Notes: a model not told the origin generated them from the sequence alone. Shown: positions 23,318 through 36,210, counted from the stretch's first letter. The stretch: DNA of 64,000 bases from Malania oleifera (GCF_029873635.1 NC_080419.1:73148597-73212596), one strand, 5' to 3'. Translations and numbers: made by a program.

Positions 23318-26300
23318 TGTTGACTCTATGAGTCATATCCCATTTTAATAATGACAAATCACTTTGTAATTTACCTGTGCACTAAGCATTTGAATAGGAT
23401 CATTCTTAGCTCGCACGGATAGTAAGATTATGATGGAAGCCATGATGGACATCGAAGCTTATATACTTGGCATTTGAAGAGCAAAAGGGAATGAAGACCA
23501 ATATTTTCAATTGTAAACTGCACTATATTCCTTGGGTCTGTAATAATCATATGGTTTGTATTAATTGCATCTCATGCATGGTAAGGGTTGAATGCTCAAA
23601 CCCAAAAGACCATAGATTGACCATTAGGCTCCAAAACCCTTAAATCAAAATGCTATATCTTATACACAAAGGGTTGACAAGATTTTGAAACAAAAACAGG
23701 GTCAAAATCATGTTTTTATCTGGCCTCGGTCAACCGAACCTTTAGTGTTCACATACCCTTAGTCGGCCGAACTTTTAAATATTCAATTTCTTATTGGTCA
23801 ACCGACCAGTCCTCATGTACACTTAAATGCTCAGCCGCTCGACCGCATTTCTGGCCTGGCTCTTAAGCCTTAGCCGACTAGCCTCTAAGCTTTAAAATTG
23901 GCTCGGCAAACCAGAATTGCATCTCAGCTGACTGGCCATTTCCCACAGGTGACCAAACCTACAAAGGTTCGGCAAATCGCCCTGGCTAGCCGACCGATAC
24001 TATACTCGGTCAACCAAACCCCACTTTAAAAATCGATTTTCATATGAGTGAACAGTTGATCGGCCCTAGCACCGGGCGACCGAACCTCTCGGGTTCTCAA
24101 TTTTTTACTGCGATAATCAAGGTTAAATTTTAATTAAACTTTGTATAAAATTCCCTCCATGTCCCCAATGATCAAAAAACTTGGGAATTCTATGTACACT
24201 TAATTAGCAAATTCTCTCTGAAAATTATCATACTCATATTGCTATATACTCTCAAATTTCAAGCGTACTATTCATTTCTCCTTCATTCTTTCTTGATAAA
24301 ATCATTCATAGAGGAGAACACTAATCTCATCCTTTTCATTTGCAAACTCATTGCAAAGTGAAAAGTGATTAATATTCATTTTTGTGGGCTTGGTTATTAT
24401 ATTTGTCTATAGTATACACTCTCTCATTCATTAATTTTTAATATTTTTTTTGGGTGTGTGCTTTGAGTATTTCCCATTTTGTTTCATTGATAAATATTGT
24501 TGGGAAATCATTTCTTAGCTTGGAAGCCTTTTTGCATCCTAATTGCAAGACTCAAAAGCCTACTTTGTACTCATTGCTATATATCTCTTGTCAATCAAAA
24601 ATCTATTATCTCTTACACTTTATTTATAAATATTTTTGAGATATTATTTGGGCACTTGATCTCTGAAAAGCTCTTAATATAAATTATTTTTTAACTCAAA
24701 GATCATTATCTATCACATATCTCTATATAGAGATATATCCACATAGACTCTATTGAGCATAAATCTTTATCATATGAGAGTGCATTGGTTGTATTGTGGT
24801 ACATATTTACTTAGTATAGAATCACTTGTATTGTACACAAAATTTATATTTGTTGTTGTATTCCAGGTGTGGCCTGAGGAGGTGTTGATCTAGCTTGTAA
24901 GGATCGGTTGTAAAAATTGGGGTCCCTGTAATCTAACTTGGGCTTTTCTCACCCAGTAAGGAGTGGATGTTGGAATCGGTGTCACTCCACCCTTATGTGA
25001 GCATTAGCGGAATTCCTGGTCTGGTTAGCTAGGGACGGGAACGTAGGCACAGTTGCCAAACCTCGATAACATATTGTGTGTCACAATTCTTTTATTTCCC
25101 TTTACTTTCCTATGTTTACTTGCTTATTTGTATTTGTTGAATTCATTGCATAGATATTTAAATACGTATTTGTATATGCTTAAGTAATACTGGAACTGCA
25201 TTATCTGTCTAGCTTATATGAACGTCCTTGTATCTGTTGAATTAGAATTGACTAGAAAAGACCTTAGGTTGAGTTATACTGGTTGTGGACAGAATTAGTG
25301 TTGACCTTGTAGGTCATATCCCGTTTTGATAATGACAAATATCTTTGTATCTTACCTATGCCCTGAGTTTGTGTGCAGGTTCATTCTTGCATGAGATGGC
25401 TAAGTCTTACATCATATGGTGGCATATAGAGATACAAGGGAAATGAAAACCAAATTGTTTTTATTTGTATTTAATGTTTAATTTAATTTTGGGTCTATAA
25501 TAATCATGGGTTGTAATAATTAATGTATTGTATGCACGATAGGCTAATATGAGCTCAAGGACCATAGATCAACCTTAGGTCTCTTAACATCACTTGAAAA
25601 TCCTCTTTAACTAACAAGTCATATCTATGCAAATAAGGGTGAAATTTAAGCAAAAACAGGACCTACCATTAATTTTGAAAGGGCTTCGGCCGATCGAACT
25701 TAGCACATTAAAAACGCCTTGGCCGACCGAATAGGTAAAAAGTCAATAAGTTGACTTGGCTCGAGCGACCGGTCCAAAATGAACGTACTGTTCATGGTCG
25801 ACCGAACATAAAATCTGACACTTTTTTCATTCTCGGGTTGCCCGATCTCTAAGTTCAAAATCACTCCAAGTGATCGAATTATGAAGTTTGGCAGACCAAA
25901 CCGTTCACCAGGCGACCGAACCTCGAGCGTTTGAAAAATCACCTTAGCCCAGCCACCCAGACTCATCCTCAAGCACCCAACATCACAAAGTTAACTTTTC
26001 CATCTATGTCTATTCAAACGACCGAAACTCTCAGGTTGCCTTATTTTAACAGCAGTAATTAGGGTAAAAAGGTTGGTTAAACTTGTCTAATAATTCCCTT
26101 TGTGTCCCAATGGTTATATTTTTATCAAAGGCTATAAATATACCTTCATTTGGAAAAATTAAGGATTGATTAAGACTTTGATTATCAAAAATATCCTCTG
26201 AAATTCCTTGAGCCCTTCTTTCACATACAAGCTTACATACTCTACCCTTACTCATTCCTTTTGCAAAAACGTCTTTGGTGAGAGTATCTTGAGAAAACCT

Positions 26301-27284
26301 ACACTGTTACTACGAGTTTACACTCTCATATACTTGGATTGATTTTCATTTTTAGTGAAAGTAAGCGAAAAAGTTTTCCCTTGTGATTTAATCCATAAAT
26401 TTATTTTGGGAAAACTTTCCTAAGTTAGTGAGTCTTTGCATTCTTGTTGCAAGACTCAAGAGCTTGTCTTGTGTTATGAAGAAAATATTTTTGACAAGCT
26501 AGTTTTCAAAATATCTCGTGTGCTTATCTTTTGAAAAACATTTACGAGATTTTTTCTTGGGTATTTCAAATCTTTGATATTGAACATTGTGATTGATATT
26601 GTTATTTTAAATAAAAGATCCCTATACATACACTCTCAAACCATGATTGCTATACTTGCATTATCTTGAGAGTAGTTATATAATCTTCATCGAGCTTATA
26701 ATATTCTATCATATTGAAGTACATTGGTTATACTGGTACAAATCTACTTATTGGGGAAGCACGCATATTGTACACAAAATTTGTGTTTCATTATCTATTG
26801 TATTCCAAGCGTGGCCATAAGGGGTGTTAATCTAGCCCATAAATATTGGCTATAAAGGTTGAGGTCAATCCTGGTAATTTGACCTAGTTATACGGTACCG
26901 CTCCACCCGTTAAGTGAGTTTTAATGGAATCCTCAAGCTTGTGAGTTAGAGGTGGGGACGTAGGCACTTTTGTCGAACCTCAATAACACATTTGGTGTCA
27001 TCTTTATTTTATTCGCTTTACTATACTGTGCATGTTTGTTTAATTTATTTGGAGCAAATTAATTACAACTGTATTTATTGGTTTACTTCTTATACATTAT
27101 AGACTGACCCTAGGTTTGTGAAATACTGCTGCTAGTTAATCGACCTAGGGTAGAAATTTTTTTAAAATATCTAATTCAACCCCCTCTCTTGGGATTACAA
27201 TAAAGTCAACACTTAGAATAGAAGTGACCTAAATTTTTTTAAATATCCAATTCACCCCCCTCATGCGATTACACAAATTACATC
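23318..27284 (+). repeat. LTR C, interrupted by LTR B
   Basis: It starts TGTTGACTCTATGAGTC at 23,318. A U3 cluster with TCGGTCAACCGA and TCGGCCGA cores lies at about 23,725-24,085. The R/U5 motif (GGAACGTAGGC, then CCAAACCTCG) is at about 25,035-25,065. The LTR is split at 25,298 by LTR B and resumes at 27,212, ending in a TCCAATTCACCCCCCTC stretch close to 27,284. Its right end is approximate. No internal region flanks it, so it behaves as a solo LTR. Confidence 0.7.
25299..27211 (+). repeat. LTR B, solo, nested in LTR C
   Basis: The LTR is 1,913 bp, running from TGTTGACC to GTCAACA (inverted termini). The flanking 5-mers are ATTAG (25,294-25,298) and CTTAG (27,212-27,216), a near-perfect target duplication. 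The U3 cluster is at about 25,685-26,030 (GGCCGACCGA, GGTCGACCGA), the TATA box at about 26,130 (CTATAAATATA) and the R/U5 motif at about 26,950-26,985. No internal sequence is present. Confidence 0.85.
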
Positions 27285-27453
27285 ATATTGTACTCAATTC
27301 CATCAACTAATAAGATATTTTCCAACCCCCTCTGAAAAAAAGAGAAAAGTCCCACATAGGTGTTTGGTATCTTATCAAGCATATTTTCATAAGTAACTTT
27401 ACTTTTGTTACCAAAAGTGGCATACCCAAAATCATTAGGTTGGATGGAAGAAA
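27285..27453 (-). pseudogene. Decayed copia protease fragment, part 2
   Basis: The minus strand reads NDFGYATFGNKSKVTYE near 27,440-27,390 and ILLVDGIEYN near 27,320-27,290. This is protease sequence continuous with parts 1 and 3 once the LTRs are removed. The LLVDGIEYN segment also occurs in part 1, so a duplication preceded or accompanied the LTR C insertion. Confidence 0.6.
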
Positions 27454-27458
27454 TTTTG

Positions 27459-29410
27459 TGTTAGCTTTGGTGCAATTCCAAGAGGGGGGGGTGAATTGGT
27501 ATTTTAAAAGTTATTGCCTAGGTCAACTTGTTTAACAATAGTATTATACAACCTAAAGTTAGTCTATGCAATCAATAAATAAACATACACGTGCAGTAAA
27601 ATGAAGAGCGGAAAAGTAAACAATACACGCGATATGTTATCGAGGTTCAACCAATACTATCTACGTCCCCGCCTTGGCACACCTCGCACAAGGATTACAC
27701 TATAAGCTCACTTAAGGGGTAGAGCGGCACCATTTACAACTAGGTTAATTAGCAGGGCTAACCTCAACCTACATCTTACCAGGATGGTGCACCTAGCTTT
27801 CCTAATTGGGTCTAAGCCAATCCGCGACTATTTCACAGGGCCAGTCTCCCTCTTCAAGCCCACGTCTAGAATACAACAAAAATAAAATTTTCGTACATGG
27901 AAATATGCTTCTTCAACAAGCAGATATGTACACTAGTATAGCTCAAGCAATAACGCAAGCATGAATAATATGTAAATATGATCAGTGCTCTAATGTGTGC
28001 TAAACACTCAGTCAAGTATAGATAATCAATCAAGATCAAGAGTGCATATCAAAGCAAGATTTAAAACAAAATATTTGAATATTATAGTATCAGATCAAGG
28101 TTTCAAATATGCTAGTTGGATGATTCAAACAACCTTAATAAGATGTTCTCAATGTACTAAGCACAATGGATATTTGAATGCAAGATTTGAAAATGATTTT
28201 TGCACACAAAAAATATAGGCTAAGGTAACTTGCAATGACAATGCAAGAACCACAAGTCACTAAGTCTTCCCACACAAGATTTATCAAATAAAATTGATAG
28301 GAGAACTTAAAGCTTTACTCTCAATAGAATTCAAACAATCAATATAGCAAATGAGAGTATGAGCTAGTGAGATTAAGCACAAGTACTTTAGAAATACTCA
28401 CAACACTTGAAAGATCAAGAAGAATGAAGTATATAAGTGTTTGGGAGTAGTATATGCTGAAAAGGGATTTTTGAATTTGAGAGAATTTTGGACTCAATCA
28501 ATTTGCTAATCCTTGCTAATTATTGCAAATAAACGTGTATATATAGGCAATTGAGGATTTATAATCGTTGGGGACCCAATGGGAATTATTATAAATGTTA
28601 ATGAAAGATTAGAAAAATTAACCCAGTTTACCCCATTTTATCTCGGTTAAAATTAATTCAACCCGAGAGTTTCGGGTGCTCGGTCCAAGATTCGGGTGCC
28701 CAAACAGACTCAATGCAAAACATGTATTTTTGACGTTTGGTCGCCTGAAAAATGCTTCGATTAGCCGAACAGAGGCGATTCCCCAAAAAGACCGCAGTTC
28801 AGGTGCTTGGAGTACAATTGATTAATGAATTGACAAGTTCGATCACCCGAGGCCATTTTGAATGCAAAGGTTTGGGCGCCAGGGTTGGTGAAAAGTACTC
28901 TGACACGAGTTCAGGTGACTGAGGAAGATACATTCAAAAATGGTTCGGTCTGCCAAACACAAGTCAACATGTTGACTTGTCCACGGTTCAGTCACCTGAG
29001 GCGTTTTCAACACCACAGGCTCGGTCGCCTAATTAAGTCCAATTTGGGTTCATTTAACTTCCCTAATATGATAAGTGATGTTGGGGACTATGTGCACTAC
29101 GTGTAGGTTCCTAAAGTCCATCTAAGATCAATTTGAGCATACCTACCTAACATGCATGATGCAAATTATTACAAGCCATAGGTGTACAGTCCATAATTAA
29201 ATTTACATTCCAGAATAAAGAAGATGAATAGAAAATACAAATTACAACATAGATTTCTTCATTCTTTGGCACGAACACCACACGCCATCATGATATATCG
29301 TTTGGTTCGAGTACACGCGTAAGGTGAACCTGCATGCAAGCCTTAGTACAATCATCAGTTCTAAGAGTATTTGTCATGATCAAAACTGGGTGTGACCTAT
29401 CAAGTCAACA
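27459..29410 (-). repeat. Solo LTR E with perfect 5-bp target duplication
   Basis: The LTR is 1,952 bp, with TG at 27,459 and CA at 29,410 (AAGTCAACA). It is flanked by TTTTG at 27,454-27,458 and again at 29,411-29,415. On the minus strand the U3 cluster is at about 28,680-29,035 (TCGGTCGCCTGA type), the TATA box near 28,535 and the R/U5 motif at about 27,620-27,680. It interrupts a copia protease gene. Confidence 0.93.
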
Positions 29411-29415
29411 TTTTG

Positions 29416-29480
29416 TTTCTATATCCAACCATGTGTCTTGAACAAGTACTATTAGCATACCTTGCTCGGCTTACTTGAAT
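29416..29480 (-). pseudogene. Decayed copia protease fragment, part 3 (active-site region)
   Basis: The minus strand reads NSTCSRHMVGYRNK, where copia proteases have DSGCSRHM. The catalytic Asp-Ser-Gly is replaced by Asn-Ser-Thr. It joins part 2 across LTR E. Confidence 0.6.
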
Positions 29481-29751
29481 CTTCCTACAAAAACAAATTA
29501 AGAGTCGAATTTGACTCATACCTTGTTGGGACTATATAGATTAATAGAAAGCTAAACTTTGTCTTTAGAACTCATATTAGTTTTACTTTTAGCTTATTTG
29601 GAAAATATTTTTTTCTTATTCAGTGTACGAAAAAAAAAAGTTTCTTTCCAAATGTCCCTTTTCTTATTCCAAAAGTTATGTGCTTGTTTAGTATCATTTT
29701 TGTATAGTGAATAAATTATGAAATGCATTGGTTTATGTTATCAATTTTTTA
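29481..29751. other. AT-rich sequence, nothing recognised
   Basis: A poly(A) run lies at about 29,630. There is no coding or repeat signal I can support. Confidence 0.3.
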
Positions 29752-30169
29752 TTTCTATTATCCATTTTTTAACTGTTTTTTTTTTTAAATTGAAAATTAG
29801 ATTTTATAATCTTTAGTTGTTTCCTTGTTCCCTAGATACTTTAGTATCCAAAATTAAATTTTGTAGATTAAATCATTCATTTTGCACATACCTTTTTAAT
29901 TAAAATAAAAATAAAATAACCATATGAATATAAAATATAATTAAAATAAAGCCATAAATTTTTTTAAAACAATTTAAAAATAATAAAAATCATTCAAAAA
30001 TAATTTTATTATTGTCAACTGTTATGTACAATAAGGTTGTTATATTGCAAAGTAAATTTTAAAATATAATAATTGAGTAAACAATTGATAATAATTTTTG
30101 TTTTTATTCTAATATTTTTAATATGTATTTCTTTTTTATTTTTATTATCTTAATTACAGAGAGGAAAAG

Positions 30170-30202
<33 letters not shown>

Positions 30203-30323
30203 GCAGAGAAATGTATATATTAAAACTATTATTTGCTATTGTTCAATATGATTAAGATAGTCTTTTCCTTGCTTTTTGACTTTTGCTTGTTTAGTGGGCA
30301 ATTCATCTTGTAATGACCCTATT
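29752..30323 (+). repeat. Left copy of host direct repeat flanking the viral insert
   Basis: It runs from TTTCTATTATCCATTTTT to GTAATGACCCTATT and is repeated almost unchanged at 37,548-38,086. A (GA)n tract at about 30,163-30,202 is longer here than in the right copy. The sequence is AT-rich and non-coding, and resembles host DNA rather than virus. Confidence 0.9.
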
Positions 30324-32864
30324 CAAGCCGGGGGAGATTGGGAATTCATAAATCTAAACGAAATAGATTATCAAATTATTCCAGAAATACAAAAAACAGT
30401 TGCTACAAAAGTTATTCAAGATGAAGAAGGAAACGTTAAAATTAACTTTCAATCTTTACTCACAAAAAGTCACAGTTTAGGACAGACTTCGAAACAATCA
30501 ATTGATTTAAGAAGAAAAAATTATTTCAAGTCTTTATAGTTATGTTGAACCAAGCAGAAATCTTAAACTCAAAGGAGTCGACTTTAATCTTGAAATACCT
30601 CAAAGATATTATCAAGAGATCCCTGAATCAAACTCTCCAATCGAATCACAAATCTTAACAGAAGAATAAAGAGATCTTCTTCATGAAGAAAATCAGAGGA
30701 AAAATATTATGGTAATTAACCAAGATTTTATACTAGACATGAGAAAAATTGAAAGAGACTATTATCATGAACTTAATGAAAAGAATAGGAAATTATTTCT
30801 TAAAAAATATAATCAAGAAGAAAGAGAACATATTAGATCAGAATGGTTTTCAAAAATGAAAAAATTAAAAGAAAATATTCCTTTCTTCAAATTTGTCAAA
30901 GAAAGACAAACAATTAATGTTATTCAAACTCCTATAAGAAGTTGGAAGACTATTGATAATTATCCTATTAAATCAATTCATCCTCCGGAAAATTCAATCA
31001 AGTTCAATTACAAAGGATCAGAAATTATTGCCTCACCTTTCAAAGAATCAAAGGGAAAAACAGGCATTGATCAAATAATTAGTCAAAACAATTATACAAA
31101 TCAAATGTTAAGACTAATGGCCTCTCCATCCACAAGGATTGAAGATCAATTAGAAAATTTTATTGAAATAAAATCAAATAGCACTTACGAAAAAGGTGAA
31201 TCAAGTAAGTCAAGAGAAAAACTTGAAGAACCAATTAATTTCAATACATTAGATCAAAATCTTAAAGATTTTAACTTTAACAAACAAAATGAATTACTCA
31301 TTAAAAAAATTGATGAATTAGTTAGTCAAACTACAAATCTTAAGATTAATACGATAACCAAAGAAGAAGCAATTAATGCTCTTGAGTCAAATTTTATGGA
31401 AGAAAGTTTTGAAGTCAATAAAATCAAAGATTGGAAAAGTCAGAGTCAAAGAACTTATTACAAAAAGCCTACCCCTCCAAGCTTATTATCATAAGAATCA
31501 AATGATCTTCTTCCTCAATGAAATTTTCAAGGAAATGAAATCCATGAATGGAGAATTGATGGACTAACAAAACATCAACTTCATTCGTTCTTACATTAAA
31601 TGGCTATGGCAGCAACTGCCTATAGACTTCATTCAAACAAAGTAAGTGAGGAACAAATTGTTGCTCTACTTGCTCATGGATTTGTTGGAACTCTTAGAGA
31701 ATGGTGGGATCATTATCTCACTCCCTTTGAAAAAAGACAAATTTATGAATCCAAAAAGGTTAAAGAAGAAAATGGAGTTCATACTCAAGAAAGTGATGCA
31801 GTAGCAGCACTTATTTGGTCAATCTTTAGACAATTTATTGGAGAACAAAGTAGCACGAGAAAAATAGTGTTATTCTACTTAATCTCACTTGTCCAAAATT
31901 ATCAGATTTTCAATGGTACAAAGACATCTTTATTGCAAAAGTTATGGGTCAACCAAATGAAAGATCTGGTTTTTGGAAAGAAAAATTCATCAGTGGATTA
32001 CCAAAACTTTTTACTCAAAGAGTAAGAGATCGGGTCAAAGAAACTTTGGGAACAAATTACGAATCAATTACTTATGGACAAATTGTTTGTACAATTAATC
32101 ATGAAGGACTTAAGTTATGTAATGAACTTAAAATTTAATCTCAAATGAAAACTGAGTTTAAAAAGAATAAAGGCGAGCTTGGTGATTTTTGTGCTCAATA
32201 CGGTTATGAAAAAATACAAGCACGTTCAAGAAAACAAGGGAAAAAGGTCCATAAAAAATATAAACCTTCAAAAGGATACTATAAAAAATATGACAAAAAA
32301 TATTATAAGTAAAAGAAAAGGAAACCTGAAGAAGCTTCAAAAGTTCAAAGAAGAGATAAATCCCAGAAAAACAAAAGTCAAAAAACTTGTTTCAAATGTG
32401 GAAAGAAAGGACATTATGCAAGAGATTGCAGAGTTAAGCAAGAAATTAAAGAACTCAATATTAGAAAGAAATTAAGAAGACAAATGCTTAATTTAATAAT
32501 TAATAGAGAATCAGAAGAATCTGAAACTTCTTACTCAAGCTCATCTTCTGATAAAGAATTTGTCAATGAAATTAATTCAAGTTCTGAATCTTCAAACTTA
32601 ACAATTTCTTCAGAAGAATCTTGTCAAGAAGATCTAGGATTTTGTTCTTGTAATAAATGTTCAAAATATGTTAATGTTATTTCAAAAACAAACGAAATCA
32701 TTTTTGAAATGATTGAACATATTCAAGACCCAGAAATAAAAAACAAATACTTACAAAAATTAAAGAAAAATATAGAAAAAGAAAAACTTCCAAAAATTAA
32801 TGAAGGATATAATCTTGAAGAAATTTTTAATAGATTCAAAGATAAAGAATCTTTACCAAAATAA
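30324..32864 (+). pseudogene. Viral polyprotein, capsid half, broken
   Basis: The first open piece ends at a stop near 30,537. Another frame then runs on to stops at 30,667, 31,492, 31,519 and 31,597. The capsid-like region around 31,600-32,130 contains a frameshift near 31,880. After another stop (32,136) a basic segment leads to a CX2CX4HX4C knuckle (32,388-32,429, CFKCGKKGHYARDC), the nucleic-acid-binding end of caulimovirid coat proteins. An acidic Ser/Glu-rich linker follows. I do not recognise a movement-protein core in this piece. Confidence 0.75.
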
Positions 32865-35045
32865 GAATTAAGTATTCAAGACCTACAAAGAGAAGTTAAT
32901 CAAACTAAAGAAGAAATTAAAAAATTAAAAGATCAAAGTGAAGAATTTAAACATGAAATGCTTCGTTTAAATTCAAAAATTGACAAAATTAACTATAAAG
33001 GAAAAGAAAAAATCAATTCCGATGATGAAGATGATTTTCAGATTAATCACGGATTTCTTCATTACTTATCAAAAGTTAATATTCATAACTGGTATTCAGA
33101 AATCAAAATTGTTATTAATAAAGATTTTATTCTTAAAGCTTGTGCCCTTCTTGATATAGGAGCAGACTTAAACTGCATACAAGAAGGTCTTATACCCTCT
33201 TGTTATTATGAAGAAACAAAAGTACAATTATTTAGTGCAACAAACTCTACACTCAAAATACAGTACAAAATTTCGAATGCTCATATTTGTAAACAAGATA
33301 TTTGTCTCAAAACTACTTTTGTACTTGTCAAAAATATGCAACAAGAAATCATACCAGGAACACCTTTCTTTACGATGATATATCCTTTCACAGTAAATGA
33401 AAGTGGTATTTTTACTTCAATTAGTGGTCAAGATATTACGTTTGAATTTGTCGACAAAATGCATGAAAAAGAAATCAATATACTTAAAGATTTAGGAATA
33501 AGCAAAATAAACCTTATACAAAATAAACAAAAAAATGTTAAATCTTTATCAAGAGAAATCTATCATAAGAAAGTTGAAGAACAAATTCAGATCCCAAAAA
33601 TCAAAATACAAATTGACTCGTTTAAAGAAAAACTTGAAAAAGAAGTTTGTTCAGATCTCACAAATTCCTTTTGGGATAAGGAAAAAGCATTCCGTCAAAT
33701 TACCTTATGTTAAAAATTTTGATGAAGAAAAAATACCTACAAAAGCAAGACCAATACAAATGAACAAAGAATTACTCGAGTATTGTAAAAAAGAAATTCA
33801 AGAATTACTCAATAAAAAACTTATTAGAAAAAGTAGATCCCCTTGGAGTTGTGCAGCTTTTTTATGTTCAGAATCAAGCTGAAATAGAAAGAGGTGTCTC
33901 AAGACTTGTTATCAATTACAAGCCTTTAAACAAAACTTTACAATGGATTAGGTATCCAATACCTAACAAAAGAGATTTACTCAATAGATTAAATACTGCT
34001 GCAATATACTCAAAATTTGACATAAAATCAGGATTTTGGCAAATACAGATCGCTGAAGAGGATAAGTACAAAACTGCATTTACAGTACCACTCGGACACT
34101 ACGAATGGAATGTAATGCATTTTGGACTCAAAAATGCTTCTTCAGAATTTCAAAATATTATGAATGAAATCTTCAACAATTATACAAATTTTACTATTGT
34201 ATACATTGACAAATCCTTGTATACTCTGAATCAATAAGTCAACATTTCAAACACCTTAATATTTTTTACAATATTGTTAAAAGAAGTGGTTTAGTTGTTT
34301 CTAAACCAAAGATTAAACTATTTCAAACTAATATTAGGTTTCTTGGTCATCAAATTTATCAAAACAAAATTACTCCAATTCAAAGATCTTTAGAATTTGC
34401 TGATAAATTCCCAAATGAAATTACCAATGAAAATCAATTGCAAAGATTTTTAGGTTGTCTCGATTATGTTGCAGACTTTATTCCTAATATCAGAATTTTT
34501 GTCAAACCATTATTTAAAAGACTCAAAAAGAATCCTCCTGCCTGGAACAATGAATGTACCCAAATAGTTATCAAAGTTAAAGCCTTAATCAAAACCCTTC
34601 CTTGCCTATGTCTCCCAGATCCAACAGCTTTTATGATAGTTGAGACAGATGCCTCTTATGCTGGATTTGGAGGTATTCTTAAAAAAAGAAGTGATTCAAA
34701 AGAATTTTTAGTTAGATTTCATTCAGGAGCTGGGTCTGGTCCTCAAATTAATTATTCGACTATTAAAAAGGAAATGCTTTCGATTGTTTTATGTATTCAA
34801 AAATTTCAAGATATTTAATCAACAAAGAATTTCTACTTCGAATTGATTGTGCAAGTGCAAAGAATATTATTGAAAAAGATGTTAAAAATCTTGTTTCAAA
34901 GCAAATTTTTGCAAGATGGCAAGCAATACTTTCAATTTTTGATTTTCAAATTGAATTTATAAAAGGAACATCAAATTCAATTCCAGATTTCTTAACAAGA
35001 GAATTCTTAATAGGAAATCATGGCAAGAAGACAAACCACCAGTGA
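32865..35045 (+). pseudogene. Viral protease, reverse transcriptase and RNase H, broken
   Basis: The aspartic protease motif reads DIGA at 33,153-33,164, where active enzymes have DTGA or DSGA. RT palm motifs appear in 33,851-34,237 (KFDIKSGFWQI, then FGLKNASSEFQ). The catalytic YIDD is disrupted by a frameshift at about 34,208-34,213 and reads YIDK. RNase H (VETDASYAGFG) lies in 34,438-34,818. The gene is split over at least five frame segments, so no enzyme can be made from this copy. The last segment overlaps the start of the downstream ORF by 26 nt. Confidence 0.85.
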
Positions 35046-36210
35046 TTTTTATTTAAAAGCCTCTTCTTCAAAACCTTCAAAAGGAATTCCTATTTCGAAC
35101 AGGTTTTCTCCTCTTTCAAGACCCTCAAGACCTCAAACTCCAACCTTTAAAGAAATTATGGAAGGACAAGTTTCCTCTCCAAGACCTTCTCCCTCAAAAA
35201 ATTCATCAAAATGTTACGTTACCAAAAATCTTCATGAAGATTTGTTTCCTGTTGAACCTGAATGGGATTCATCTCAACCGTTTGAAATTATCAAAAAGTG
35301 TTTCTTCAGGGGATGTCATTTTGATACTCCTGACATTCTTAAAGACAAAAGGTTTTATGAATTAATTCTTATTGAAACAAACTTAGTCACCGTTGATCAT
35401 ACTTTTGATCTCCAGGATGCTACAAAAATCAATTTCTCAAAAATCAGAATTTTAAAGATTATCTCTCCTTCAGAATGGGGTCAGCATCCCTGCACTGCAA
35501 AAGATTTTAAAGGAATTTATGTTCCTCAATCTTACGATTATCAAGATTACCAAAAGGCATGGTTTTATGCCCTTTATGTTAGAAATTTCACTCATTCCTG
35601 GTTTATCACTTTTGATAAAAAAATTATCAAACATTTTCCAAAATGGTTTCTTACTTGGTTCAATTTCTTCGGACAAGAAACCGAAATCTTTCCAAAAGAA
35701 ATTCAAAATGATTTTGATTTATTTAAAAAGAATTTCAAACTCCCCTCTCTTTATACAAAAGATTCTAAAGATTTAACAAATCTCCTTTTCTTATGCTCAA
35801 CATTCATGATCACCTGGATCTCTTGCTGGGACTATGTTTTGGTCTCACCATCAGAAAGCTCTTTTGAGCATTCAAAGACATTACGAAGAATTTTTAAAAT
35901 ACGTTGGTGGGAAAAATTCTCCATGCCTGAAGGAAAGGTTCGTGCATGGCTGGCACATTCCCTCAACCCAGAAGCTGCTTGTCAAATTCAAAAAGAAAAG
36001 ATGAAAACTCTTGAAGATGATGATGAAATGTCGATAGTTTCTTCAAGAAAGTCAAAATCATCAACAAAGTCAAAATTACTCAAAATGATTGCCCAACTCA
36101 ACTCGGACGACTCTGAATCCGAGCCCTACTCACCTGCCGCTCCAAAGTTCAGCTTGCTAGGTTCAGATATTGATGCCTGGTACAAATTTGCTCAAAGTCC
36201 AGAAGATTAA
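35020..36210 (+). CDS. Viral second ORF, intact, 396 aa, function unknown
   Basis: The ORF is open from ATG 35,020 to TAA 36,210. A Ser/Pro-rich start (about residues 14-65) precedes a Trp/Phe-rich central region (about 85-325; PEWDSSQPFEIIKKCFF, HSWFITFDKKIIKHFPKWF, SCWDYVLVSPSE, IRWWEKFSMPEG). The tail is Ser/Asp/Glu-rich (about 340-396). Florendoviruses carry an ORF of unknown function in this position. It could alternatively fill the slot of the caulimovirid transactivator/inclusion protein, but I see no motif that proves this. It is the only unbroken viral ORF here. Confidence 0.7.
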   Translation: MARRQTTSDFYLKASSSKPSKGIPISNRFSPLSRPSRPQTPTFKEIMEGQVSSPRPSPSKNSSKCYVTKNLHEDLFPVEPEWDSSQPFEIIKKCFFRGCHFDTPDILKDKRFYELILIETNLVTVDHTFDLQDATKINFSKIRILKIISPSEWGQHPCTAKDFKGIYVPQSYDYQDYQKAWFYALYVRNFTHSWFITFDKKIIKHFPKWFLTWFNFFGQETEIFPKEIQNDFDLFKKNFKLPSLYTKDSKDLTNLLFLCSTFMITWISCWDYVLVSPSESSFEHSKTLRRIFKIRWWEKFSMPEGKVRAWLAHSLNPEAACQIQKEKMKTLEDDDEMSIVSSRKSKSSTKSKLLKMIAQLNSDDSESEPYSPAAPKFSLLGSDIDAWYKFAQSPED

